Assembly (NCBI RefSeq): GCF_014217605.1
Contig: NZ_CP043639.1
Location: 1,015,501-1,079,500 of the forward strand
Direction: 5' to 3'
Length of the DNA: 64,000 bases
DNA from: Sphingomonas sp. NBWT7
Lineage (GTDB): Bacteria > Pseudomonadota > Alphaproteobacteria > Sphingomonadales > Sphingomonadaceae
The position numbers were made by a program, and so were the translations under genes. Positions 35,234 to 42,681 of this stretch are shown in pieces (position 1 is the first letter of the stretch; the number at the start of each line of letters is the position of its first letter). The notes beneath the pieces were generated by a model, which worked only from the letters and a program-made list of their open reading frames with translations, had not been told where the DNA came from and ran no database searches.

Positions 35234-36466
35234 TTGACGAAGGCTGCCGATGGTTCAAACGCGCCGACCGGCGCCGGGCGTGACGCCGCGACCCCGTGGC
35301 AGATGCCGCGGCCAGCGTGGAAGCAGGTGCTGGTGCGCGCGTGGCGCGAGGGCAGCGACGACAATATCGGGCTGATCGCCGCCGGCGTCGCCTTCTACGG
35401 CTTCCTCGCGATCGTCCCGCTGCTCGGCGCAGTGGTGATGCTCTACGGCCTCGTCGCGGATCGGCAGACGGTGATCGACAACGTCCAGGCGCTCGCGCAG
35501 GTGATGCCCGCCGACGCCGCGCGGCTCGTCGGCGAGCAATTGCTCAACGTCGTCGATACGTCGGACGGGAAGAAGGGCTTCGGCCTTCTCCTCGCGCTTG
35601 CCACCGCGCTGTTCGGCGCGCGCAACGGTGCGGGCGCCGTCATGTCGGCGCTCAACATCGCCTACGAGGAGAAGGAGACGCGCGGCTTCATCGCGACGAA
35701 CCTCACCGCGATCGGCATCACCGTCGGCGCGGTGGTCGTCGCAATTCTTGCCGGCGTCGCGATCGCCGCGCTCGGTCATCTCGACACACTGCTGCCCTGG
35801 GCACCGGCGGCGTTGCTCGCGCTCGGCAAAATTCTCTCCTACGTCCTGCTGCTGCTCGGCGGCGCGGCGGGAGCGGCGACGCTCTACCGCTACGGCCCCG
35901 CGCGTGATCGCGCGCGCTGGGTGTGGCTCACGCCCGGTTCGCTCCTCGCCGCGCTGCTGTGGCTCGCACTCAGCCTCGGGTTCGGCCTCTACGTCGCCAA
36001 CTTCGGCAACTATAACGCGACCTACGGCTCGCTCGGCGCGGTCGTAGTGATGCTCACCTGGCTCTATCTGTCGAGCTACATCCTGCTGTTTGGCGCCGAA
36101 CTCAATTCCGAGCTCGAGCACCAGACCGCGCGCGACACCACGCGCGGCGCGCCCACCGCGCTCGGCACCCGCGGCGCGTGGGTCGCCGATCACGTCGCCG
36201 GTGGCACCGGCTCTATCAAGGATGCGGAGGCCCCGGCTGCCGACGCCGCCTCGCCCGGTCAGCATTTCGCCGCCGCGCGCGGTACTGCCCGCCTCGCGCA
36301 TGGTGCTGGCACGGCCAAGGTCGGCGTGGTCCTGTCGTCGACCGCCACGCTCGGCCTCGCGCTGATCCGCACTCGCGATCGCGCGCTGATCGGCACCGCG
36401 CTACTCGGCGCCGCGACGCTGGTCGCGTGGATGGGCCGCGACCGCGCAGGCGTAGACGAGCGCTGA
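35234..36466 (+). CDS. YihY/virulence factor BrkB family membrane protein
   Basis: A 410-aa inner-membrane protein starting at TTG 35234, because the family N-terminal text GRDAATPWQMPRPAWKQVL must be included; ATG 35303 would cut part of it. About six transmembrane helices are visible, among them NIGLIAAGVAFYGFLAIVPL, ATNLTAIGITVGAVVVAILA and LGAVVVMLTWLYLSSYILLF with the family GAELN after it. The C-terminal Ala-rich tail is low complexity. Members were once called RNase BN; the true function is unsettled. It overlaps the next gene by one base (TGATG). Confidence 0.87.
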   Translation: MTKAADGSNAPTGAGRDAATPWQMPRPAWKQVLVRAWREGSDDNIGLIAAGVAFYGFLAIVPLLGAVVMLYGLVADRQTVIDNVQALAQVMPADAARLVGEQLLNVVDTSDGKKGFGLLLALATALFGARNGAGAVMSALNIAYEEKETRGFIATNLTAIGITVGAVVVAILAGVAIAALGHLDTLLPWAPAALLALGKILSYVLLLLGGAAGAATLYRYGPARDRARWVWLTPGSLLAALLWLALSLGFGLYVANFGNYNATYGSLGAVVVMLTWLYLSSYILLFGAELNSELEHQTARDTTRGAPTALGTRGAWVADHVAGGTGSIKDAEAPAADAASPGQHFAAARGTARLAHGAGTAKVGVVLSSTATLGLALIRTRDRALIGTALLGAATLVAWMGRDRAGVDER

Positions 36467-37221
36467 TGCTTGCGCTGCAGGCCGGGCTGTGGGGCCTAGT
36501 CGGCGGATCGGCGCTGCTGATCGGCGCGGCGATCGCCTGGTTTGCCAGTCTGCCGCAGCGGCTGATCGCGGCCGTCATGGCGATCGGCTCGGGCGTGCTC
36601 ATCTCCGCCGTCGCGTTCGATCTGATGGACGAGGCCTATGCCGCGGGCGGGTTCGACAGCACCGCGCTCGGCTTCGTCGGCGGCGCCGCGGTCTACACGC
36701 TCGCCAACGTCCTCGTCTCACGCGCCGGTGCGCGGCACCGCAAGCGCTCGGGCTCGAACGCCGCCGAAAGCCAGGACGGCTCCGACAGCAGCGGACTAGC
36801 GATCGCGATCGGCGCACTGCTCGATGGCATTCCCGAATCGATCGTCATCGGCGTCAGCCTGCTCGATGGCAGCGGGGTCAGCACCGTCACGGTCGCCGCG
36901 GTGTTCCTGTCCAATCTGCCCGAAGGGCTGTCGAGCGCCGCCGGCATGAAGAAGGCTGGGCGCAGCGCCGCCTACGTCTTCGGCGTGTGGGGCGCGATCG
37001 CGGTTGCCTCGGGCATCGCCGCGCTGCTCGGCAACCTGCTCCTCGCCGACGCGGGCAAGGACACGATCGCCGCCGTCACTGCGGTCGCCGCCGGTGCGAT
37101 CCTCGCGATGCTCGTCGACACGATGATCCCCGAAGCGACGGAGGAAACACACGAATATTCCGGCTTCATCGCCGTGATCGGCTTCCTCGCGGCCTTCATC
37201 CTCTCCAAGCTTGGCGGCTGA
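36466..37221 (+). CDS. ZIP family divalent metal transporter
   Basis: A 251-aa membrane protein of the ZIP type, predicted to import Zn2+ or similar metals. Helix IV/V motifs are LLDGIPESIVIGVSLL and FLSNLPEGLSSAAGMKKAG, with the metal-binding Asp, Pro-Glu pairs. A short cytoplasmic loop (KRSGSNAAESQDGSDSSG) precedes helix IV. The start ATG shares a base with the stop of the upstream YihY gene, so translation is coupled. Confidence 0.87.
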   Translation: MLALQAGLWGLVGGSALLIGAAIAWFASLPQRLIAAVMAIGSGVLISAVAFDLMDEAYAAGGFDSTALGFVGGAAVYTLANVLVSRAGARHRKRSGSNAAESQDGSDSSGLAIAIGALLDGIPESIVIGVSLLDGSGVSTVTVAAVFLSNLPEGLSSAAGMKKAGRSAAYVFGVWGAIAVASGIAALLGNLLLADAGKDTIAAVTAVAAGAILAMLVDTMIPEATEETHEYSGFIAVIGFLAAFILSKLGG

Positions 37222-37271
37222 CCGGCGCACTAGCCGCCTTGACTTTGCGCCCCCCGCCCCCGTACGTGTCG

Positions 37272-37299
37272 GGCGATTAGGTCGATCGACTTAGTCGCC
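37272..37299. promoter_or_regulatory. 28-bp imperfect palindrome upstream of the catabolic operon
   Basis: The arms at 37272-37285 and 37286-37299 are complementary except for two mismatched pairs, centred on TCGA|TCGA. It lies 43 nt before the FAD oxidoreductase start. The size suits a TetR-family operator, which often controls such catabolic operons. No regulator gene is adjacent, so the link is inferred from position and symmetry. Confidence 0.5.
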
Positions 37300-37341
37300 G
37301 ATCCACCGCTCGAACTGGGCGGGGACGGCAGGAGAGCGGGC

Positions 37342-38586
37342 ATGACGTACGACCTCATCATCGTCGGGGGTGGCATCGGCGGATCGGCGCTGGCGGCGGT
37401 GATGGCACGCGCCGGGCGATCGGTGTTGCTGCTCGAGAAGACCACCGTCTACGAAGACAAGGTGCGCGGCGAGTGGATCGCGCCGTGGGGAGTTACCGAG
37501 ACGAAGCGGCTCGGCCTCTACGGCACGCTCGTCGCCGTCGGCGGACACCACCTCACAAGCCACGTCACCTACGACGAGACGCGCGATCCCGCCGCGGCGG
37601 AGGCGAGCGCGCTGCCGCTCGGGATCTTCGCGCCCGACGTCCCCGGCCCGTTGTGCATCCGCCACCCGGTCCACTGCCAGACGCTGTTCGACACCGCCGC
37701 CGCGGCGGGCGCGACCGCGCTGCGCGGCGTCGATGTGAAGGCGATCGCCTGCGGATCGGCGCCCAGCGTCACCTATCTCCACGACGGCGCCGAGCACGTC
37801 GCGCACGCCCCGCTCGTCGTCGGTGCCGAGGGGCGCCAGTCAGCCGTTCGCCGCGCCGCCGGGCTGACGCTGCATCAGGACAAGCCGCACCACTGGTTCG
37901 CCGGGCTGCTGGTCGACGGCGTCGACGCCTGGGATCAGACGCGCCAGGCGATCGGGACGGAGGACGATTTCGCCTTCCTCGCCTTTCCGCAGGGCGGTGG
38001 GCGGATGCGCGTCTACGGCGGCTGGCACCTTTCGGAGACGAAGCGGTTCGCCGGCAGCGAGGGCCCCGCCCGCTTCCTCGACGCCTTCCGCATGAAATCG
38101 GCGCCGCACAATGCCGCGATCGCCGGCGGCACGCCCGCAAGCCCGCTGTTCGCTTATTACAACAATTCCAGCGCCGCCGATCGCCCCTATGCGCCCGGCG
38201 CCGTGCTCGTCGGCGACGCCGCCGGGTGGAACGATCCGATCCTCGGCCTCGGCCTGTCGATCACCTACCGGGACGTGCGCAGCGTCAGCGACATCCTCAA
38301 GGAAACGCCCGCCGGCGCCCAGCCTGATTTCCGCAGCTACGCCGCCGAGCGCGCCGAGCGGATGCGCCGGCTCAAGATCGCGGCCGAGATGCAGGCGACG
38401 CTCGACATGGAATTCGGCGAGCCAGCGCGCGCGCGCCGCCGCCGCTATCACGAACAGTCCGCGCTCGATCCGACGCTCGGCCTCCACGGCGTCGCGACCA
38501 TGGCGGGGCCGGAGGCCGTGCCGCCCGAGATCTTCGAGCCCGCGCACGTCGCACGCGTCGTCGGCGCACCGATGGTGGCGGCATGA
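37342..38586 (+). CDS. FAD-dependent oxidoreductase, geranylgeranyl-reductase/hydroxylase-like
   Basis: A 414-aa flavoprotein, likely a monooxygenase or dehydrogenase. The FAD-binding dinucleotide fold is at the N-terminus: DLIIVGGGIGGSALAAVMAR, with the GxGxxG fingerprint and LLLEKTTV after it. The second FAD motif is VLVGDAAGWNDPILGLGLS. There is a good Shine-Dalgarno (GGAGAG). The product and substrate are unknown. It opens an operon with a SnoaL/NTF2 gene (ATGA overlap) and two acyl-CoA dehydrogenases, which points to oxidation of a ring-containing or branched carbon chain. Confidence 0.87.
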   Translation: MTYDLIIVGGGIGGSALAAVMARAGRSVLLLEKTTVYEDKVRGEWIAPWGVTETKRLGLYGTLVAVGGHHLTSHVTYDETRDPAAAEASALPLGIFAPDVPGPLCIRHPVHCQTLFDTAAAAGATALRGVDVKAIACGSAPSVTYLHDGAEHVAHAPLVVGAEGRQSAVRRAAGLTLHQDKPHHWFAGLLVDGVDAWDQTRQAIGTEDDFAFLAFPQGGGRMRVYGGWHLSETKRFAGSEGPARFLDAFRMKSAPHNAAIAGGTPASPLFAYYNNSSAADRPYAPGAVLVGDAAGWNDPILGLGLSITYRDVRSVSDILKETPAGAQPDFRSYAAERAERMRRLKIAAEMQATLDMEFGEPARARRRRYHEQSALDPTLGLHGVATMAGPEAVPPEIFEPAHVARVVGAPMVAA

Positions 38587-38939
38587 GCGTCGATATCGCC
38601 CGCTACAATGCCGATTGGCTCGCGGCGTGGACGGCGAAGGACGTGCCCGCGCTGCTCGGCTTTTACGCCCCCGATTGCCGCTACTTCGATCCGCAGACCG
38701 CCGCCGGCATCACCGGCCACGATGCGCTGCGCACCTATCTGACCGGGCTGTTCGCCGCGACGCCGGCGATGACCTACACCCCCGACGAGACGTGGCCGAT
38801 CCCCGGCGGCTTCTGCGGCCGCTGGTATTGCGACGTCGCGGATGGCGGCGGGCGGCTGCGCGGGTTCGACATGGTGCTGCTCGACGGTGATCGGATCGCG
38901 CACAACGAAGTCTACGTCCACCAGCTACCGCAGGATTGA
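38583..38939 (+). CDS. SnoaL-like/NTF2-fold protein
   Basis: A 118-aa small protein with the cone-shaped alpha/beta fold of the NTF2 superfamily. The pattern MSVDIARYNADWLAAWTAKD, FYAPDCRYFDPQTAAGITG and VADGGGRLRGFDMVLLDGDR fits the SnoaL/limonene-epoxide-hydrolase-like class. Such proteins often hydrate, isomerise or bind polycyclic or terpene-like ligands. It is coupled to the FAD oxidoreductase upstream (ATGA) and is followed after 12 nt by an acyl-CoA dehydrogenase. Confidence 0.85.
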   Translation: MSVDIARYNADWLAAWTAKDVPALLGFYAPDCRYFDPQTAAGITGHDALRTYLTGLFAATPAMTYTPDETWPIPGGFCGRWYCDVADGGGRLRGFDMVLLDGDRIAHNEVYVHQLPQD

Positions 38940-38951
38940 GGGAGGGGATCG

Positions 38952-40067
38952 ATGCAGTTCGATTTCAGCGAACAACAGAATGAATTCCGTCAGGAGGCGC
39001 GCCGCTTCCTCGCCGCCGAATGCCCCACCGATCGCGTCCGCAAGGCGCTGGAAGGCGGCGGCTTCGACCGCAAGCTGTGGCAGGGCGTGGCTGAGATGGG
39101 CTTCCTCGGCATCGCCATTCCCGAGGAGCACGGCGGCCTTGGCCTCGGCTATCTCGAACTGTGCGCGGTCGCGGAGGAATTCGGCCGCGCGCTCGCCCCA
39201 CTGCCGATCCTGTCGTCGATCTACCTCGCGGCCGAAGCGATCAAGTCGTTCGGCACGCCCGAACAGCAGGCTGCGTGGCTGCCCAAAATGGCAGCCGGTG
39301 CGACGATCGGCTGCGTCGCCAGCGCGGAGGGCGAGCGACTGACCGAGAAGAGCGTGCGCCTCGCCTTCGCCAACAGCACGCTCAGCGGCACCAAGGCGCC
39401 CGTGCTGGACGGTGATATCGCCGACGTCGCGGTCGTGCTCGCCAAGGAAGGCGACGCGCTCAGCCTCGTCCTCGTCGATCTGTCGCAGGACAAGGTGCAG
39501 CGCCGCGCGCTCGACACCGTCGATCCGACGCGCGGCCAGGCCGAACTCACCTTCAACAGCGCCGCGGCGGAGCGGCTGGGCGAGCGCGGCGAAGGCTGGG
39601 CGAATCTCCAGATCCTGCTCGATCGCGCGGCCGTGCTGCTCGCCTTCGAGCAGATCGGCGGTGCCGACCGCGCGCTTGAGATGGGCCGCGACTATGCGCT
39701 CGAGCGCATGGCGTTCGGCCGCCAGATCGGCAGCTTCCAGGCGATCAAGCACATGCTCGCCGACATGTACGTTTCGGCGACGCTGGCGCGCTCGAACGCC
39801 TATTACGGCGCCTGGGCGCTCTCCACCGGCGCGGCCGAACTGCCGCGCGCCGCCGCCACCGCGCGCGTGTCGGCCACCAACGCCTTCCGCCACTGCGCGA
39901 AGAACAACATCCAGGTGCACGGCGGCATGGGCTTCACGTGGCAGATGGATTGCCACCTCTTCTATCGCCGCGCGAACCAGCTCGCGCTCGCCATCGGCGG
40001 CCTGCCTGATTGGGAAGAGAAGCTCGTTACACGCCTCGCCGACGCCAACATGCCAATCGCCGCCTGA
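38952..40067 (+). CDS. Acyl-CoA dehydrogenase subunit lacking the usual catalytic glutamate
   Basis: A 371-aa acyl-CoA dehydrogenase. The FAD-binding part includes GRQIGSFQAIKHMLADMYV and the QVHGGMGFTWQMDCHLFYRR segment near the end. At the place where the active enzymes have the Glu of the (Y/I)EG motif, this protein reads FYRRANQLAL, so the catalytic base is absent. A partner with EGGTDEI is encoded next (14-nt gap). In steroid- and branched-chain-degrading bacteria, pairs of this kind make alpha2-beta2 enzymes in which only one subunit carries the base. I infer a non-catalytic or complementary subunit here. Confidence 0.9.
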   Translation: MQFDFSEQQNEFRQEARRFLAAECPTDRVRKALEGGGFDRKLWQGVAEMGFLGIAIPEEHGGLGLGYLELCAVAEEFGRALAPLPILSSIYLAAEAIKSFGTPEQQAAWLPKMAAGATIGCVASAEGERLTEKSVRLAFANSTLSGTKAPVLDGDIADVAVVLAKEGDALSLVLVDLSQDKVQRRALDTVDPTRGQAELTFNSAAAERLGERGEGWANLQILLDRAAVLLAFEQIGGADRALEMGRDYALERMAFGRQIGSFQAIKHMLADMYVSATLARSNAYYGAWALSTGAAELPRAAATARVSATNAFRHCAKNNIQVHGGMGFTWQMDCHLFYRRANQLALAIGGLPDWEEKLVTRLADANMPIAA

Positions 40068-40081
40068 AGGAGGCCAGACCG

Positions 40082-41329
40082 ATGAACTTCGACGATACCC
40101 CCGAAGAAGCCGCCTTCCGCGCCGAAGCGCGCGCCTGGATCGATGCCAACGCGCCCAAGCACCTCCACCCGATCCTGTCGGGCTCGGGTCACGGCACCGC
40201 CGGCGACATCGCCGATTTCGACATGCTCGCCGAGAGCAAGGCGTGGCAGCAGAAGAAGTACGACGCCGGCTGGGCGTGCCTCCACTGGCCCAAGGAATAT
40301 GGCGGCCGCGGCGCTACGCCGATGCAGCGCGTCATCTGGAACCAGGAGGAAGGCGTCTACGCCACCCTCTCCTTCACCTTCATCATCGGCCAGGGAATGT
40401 GCGGCCCGACGGTGATGGCATGGGGGAATGAGGACGACAAGCAGGCGCTGCTCCCGCCGCTCGCCGCCGGCCAGGACATCTGGTGCCAGATGTTCTCCGA
40501 GCCCGCCGCCGGCTCCGATCTCGCGGGTCTTCGCACCCGCGCGGTGAAGGACGGCGACGAGTGGGTCATCAACGGCTCCAAGATCTGGACGTCGGGCGCC
40601 CACATCTCGCAATACGGCATCCTCCTTACTCGCACCGATCCCACCGTCGCCAAGCACAAGGGGCTGACGATGTTCTGGGTCGACATGCGCTCGCCCGGGA
40701 TCGAGGTGCGCCCGATCCTTCAGGCGCACGGCCAGTCGGGCTTCAACGAAGTGTTCTTCACCGATCTGCGCGTGCCCGATAGTCAGCGCCTCGGCGGCGT
40801 CGGCCAGGGCTGGACGGTGTCGCTGACGACGCTGATGAACGAGCGGCTGTCGATCGGCGCCGGCATGTCGACGGGGTTTGAGACGCTGCTCGACTATGCC
40901 GTCCGCGCGCCGGGCAGCGAGGGCGGCCGGCTGATCGACGATCCGTCGATCCGCTCGCGCGTCGCCGATTGGGCGACCAAGGCGAGCGGCCTCAAATACA
41001 CCTCGATGCGCGCGCTGACCGCGCTGTCGAAGGGTCAGGAGCCGGGTCCGGAGAATTCAATCGGCAAGCTCGTCGCCGGCGCCACAAGCCAGGATATCGC
41101 GACCTTCGCGATGGATCTGCAGGGCGAGGCGGGCGTCCTGACCGACCCTGCGCGTGCCGCGCACGCCGCCCGTTTCCAGGCGACGCTGATGCGCTCCCCC
41201 GCGACGCGGATCGAGGGCGGCACCGACGAGATCCTGCGCAACATCATCGCCGAACGCGTGCTCGGGCTGCCCGGCGACGTGCGCGTCGACAAGGACGTGC
41301 CGTTCGAGAAAATCCCGACCCGCGCCTGA
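40082..41329 (+). CDS. Acyl-CoA dehydrogenase subunit with catalytic glutamate
   Basis: A 415-aa acyl-CoA dehydrogenase. The start MNFDDTPEEAAFRAEARAWI is supported by AAGGAGG about 8 nt upstream. FAD/substrate motifs are QMFSEPAAGSDLAGLRTRA, GSKIWTSGAH and the C-terminal RIEGGTDEILRNIIAERVLG with the Glu base. It follows the other acyl-CoA dehydrogenase and is likely its partner in a heterotetramer. The operon (oxidoreductase, SnoaL-like, two dehydrogenases) ends with a strong hairpin. Confidence 0.92.
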   Translation: MNFDDTPEEAAFRAEARAWIDANAPKHLHPILSGSGHGTAGDIADFDMLAESKAWQQKKYDAGWACLHWPKEYGGRGATPMQRVIWNQEEGVYATLSFTFIIGQGMCGPTVMAWGNEDDKQALLPPLAAGQDIWCQMFSEPAAGSDLAGLRTRAVKDGDEWVINGSKIWTSGAHISQYGILLTRTDPTVAKHKGLTMFWVDMRSPGIEVRPILQAHGQSGFNEVFFTDLRVPDSQRLGGVGQGWTVSLTTLMNERLSIGAGMSTGFETLLDYAVRAPGSEGGRLIDDPSIRSRVADWATKASGLKYTSMRALTALSKGQEPGPENSIGKLVAGATSQDIATFAMDLQGEAGVLTDPARAAHAARFQATLMRSPATRIEGGTDEILRNIIAERVLGLPGDVRVDKDVPFEKIPTRA

Positions 41330-41335
41330 TCCCTT

Positions 41336-41376
41336 CCGCGTCCGGCGGTGCGCGCGAGCGTCGCCGCCGGACGCGG
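41336..41376 (+). terminator. Terminator of the catabolic operon
   Basis: A 13-bp perfect stem (41336-41348 with 41364-41376) with a 15-nt loop starts 7 nt after the last stop codon. It is followed by CTATTCATTC, a weak T-containing tail. Confidence 0.7.
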
Positions 41377-41524
41377 CTATTCATTCATGCCACAGCCCAG
41401 CAGCGGAGCATGTGAGCACCGTCTCCGGTCTGCCGATCGACGCGGGCTTTGGCCCCTCCATCGTGAGCCTAGCCGCCGCGCTCGCCCGCGCCGTCGCGTC
41501 CGTCGCTTCAGACTGATGCCGCTA

Positions 41525-41834
41525 TTTCTTCGCTTCGCCCTGTAATGCAATGACACCGCCGCACCGCCTCCGGCAAACCAATCATCGCCCGACGCTGCGA
41601 CTCCTTCGGGTCGCCGCCCGGCGCTGTCGACCCCGCAAATGATGCGTCCAGCAGTCCGATCGCCGCCGAACGTGGCTACTCCTTCGGCTCGCCGCCCGGC
41701 GCGATCAAGACCTCGATCGCCGCCTCCGGCGCACTGATCTCCGCTCGACTCTGCTACTCCTTCGCCTCGCCACCCGACGCGATCGACACCGCGATCGCCG
41801 CCCCCGGCAGTCCGATCGCCGCCCTTAGGTTCGC
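41525..41834. repeat. Four degenerate tandem repeats of 76-78 bp derived from a gene 3' end
   Basis: Units start at 41525 (76 bp), 41601, 41679 and 41757 (78 bp each), all opening with a form of CTCCTTCG-CTCGCC. Read on the minus strand, they encode variants of a 26-residue C-terminal tail ending in GGE(A/P)KE, and the units from 41525, 41679 and 41757 end in a TAG at the same offset (41522, 41676, 41754). The one from 41601 has TCG there. The last unit is the true end of the small gene at 41754-42035; the others are copies downstream of its stop. Confidence 0.75.
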
Positions 41835-42035
41835 GCCTATCATCGCGGTTATAGCGGCACGATCGTTCGCGGGACTGATGCGTCGCGCGACCAGCATCGC
41901 GCGCTCGTGCCCGCGCGCCAGCGCCAGATGGACGTCCCGTGCCCGGAGGTCGGTCGATCGCCGCGCCGCCTCACGCTCCGCCGCTGCTCGGTCGCGGTGA
42001 TAGGCCGCCTGCAGTCTCCCGCTATCCTCCGGCAC
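41754..42035 (-). CDS. Small hypothetical protein with charged helix
   Basis: A 93-aa protein. The start is GTG 42035, backed by AGGAGG about 10 nt upstream; a TTG 33 nt further upstream lacks such a site. The first two thirds are an Arg/Ala/Glu-rich helix (AAYHRDRAAAEREAARRSTD and on), in the style of short sphingomonad proteins of unknown function, and the last about 30 residues are hydrophobic and Gly/Ala-rich. Its final 26 codons are one unit of the tandem repeat that extends downstream of the gene. I do not know a function. Confidence 0.6.
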   Translation of the reverse strand: MPEDSGRLQAAYHRDRAAAEREAARRSTDLRARDVHLALARGHERAMLVARRISPANDRAAITAMIGANLRAAIGLPGAAIAVSIASGGEAKE

Positions 42036-42208
42036 TCGTCGATCCCCTCCTGCCGCCGTGAACAGCAAAGGTCGGTGGAGGGTGTAAAGATTTCGTTACT
42101 AAGGCGAAAATGCGCCACGATCTGAACCGTTTGCAACCATTAAGTCGACAAAGCGCGGTTCGCGCACGAAACGATACGCCCCATCGCGCTCCCATGGTGC
42201 CTGATTTC

Positions 42209-42241
42209 GCGGGACGGCGCCAAATGTCGGCACCGTCCCGC
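42209..42241 (-). terminator. Terminator after phasin gene
   Basis: A 13-position stem with one mismatch (42209-42221 with 42229-42241) and a 7-nt loop lies 8 nt past the phasin stop on the minus strand. It closes the acyltransferase-phasin operon. Confidence 0.65.
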
Positions 42242-42249
42242 CATCCGTC

Positions 42250-42681
42250 TTACCGCTCGGACGCCCCGCGCAGCGGCGCCACCGCTTCGCGGCCGAAGCG
42301 CATGATGAGTTCGCCGATCTCGCGCGCCTGCGTCATGTTGCGCTGGTTCTGCTCGCGCAGGTAATCCCCCTGGATCTTCATCACCTGCGACAGGTCGTTC
42401 GCACCCGCCGCCGCGCGCATCGCCGCGAACGCCTCGCGCGCATTCTGCTCCGCCTGGTCGATCATCGCGAGGCCGATCGTCTTGTTACCCTCGGCCACCT
42501 TCTCGCCTGAGGCCTTCATCGCCGCGCCCGCGCGTCGCGCCGGATCGGCGACCTTTTCCTCGAACGTCTCGCGCGCCTTCTGGGCGCCGGCCTTCATCCG
42601 ATCGGCCGCAGCGTCCGCGCCGCCGGCGTCCGTCGTCGTGCCCTGCGCACCCGCCGTCTCCGTATTTTTCTCGTCAGCCAT
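42250..42681 (-). CDS. Phasin family protein
   Basis: A 143-aa protein. The start ATG 42681 shares its first base with the upstream stop (TGATG) and has AAAGGAG 7 nt before it. An acidic, low-complexity N-terminus leads to a long amphipathic helix (KAGAQKARETFEEKVADPAR and later EQNAREAFAAMRAA), and the pattern NDLSQVMKIQGDYLREQNQR is the phasin signature. Phasins coat polyhydroxyalkanoate or lipid granules. Coupling to a wax-ester/triacylglycerol synthase suggests that it coats neutral-lipid bodies. Confidence 0.88.
   Translation of the reverse strand: MADEKNTETAGAQGTTTDAGGADAAADRMKAGAQKARETFEEKVADPARRAGAAMKASGEKVAEGNKTIGLAMIDQAEQNAREAFAAMRAAAGANDLSQVMKIQGDYLREQNQRNMTQAREIGELIMRFGREAVAPLRGASER

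Noticed and set aside
41330..41524. Search for a fifth repeat unit or a gene upstream of the 78-bp array
   Set aside because: Beyond the operon terminator no unit could be aligned, and no frame with start support was found.
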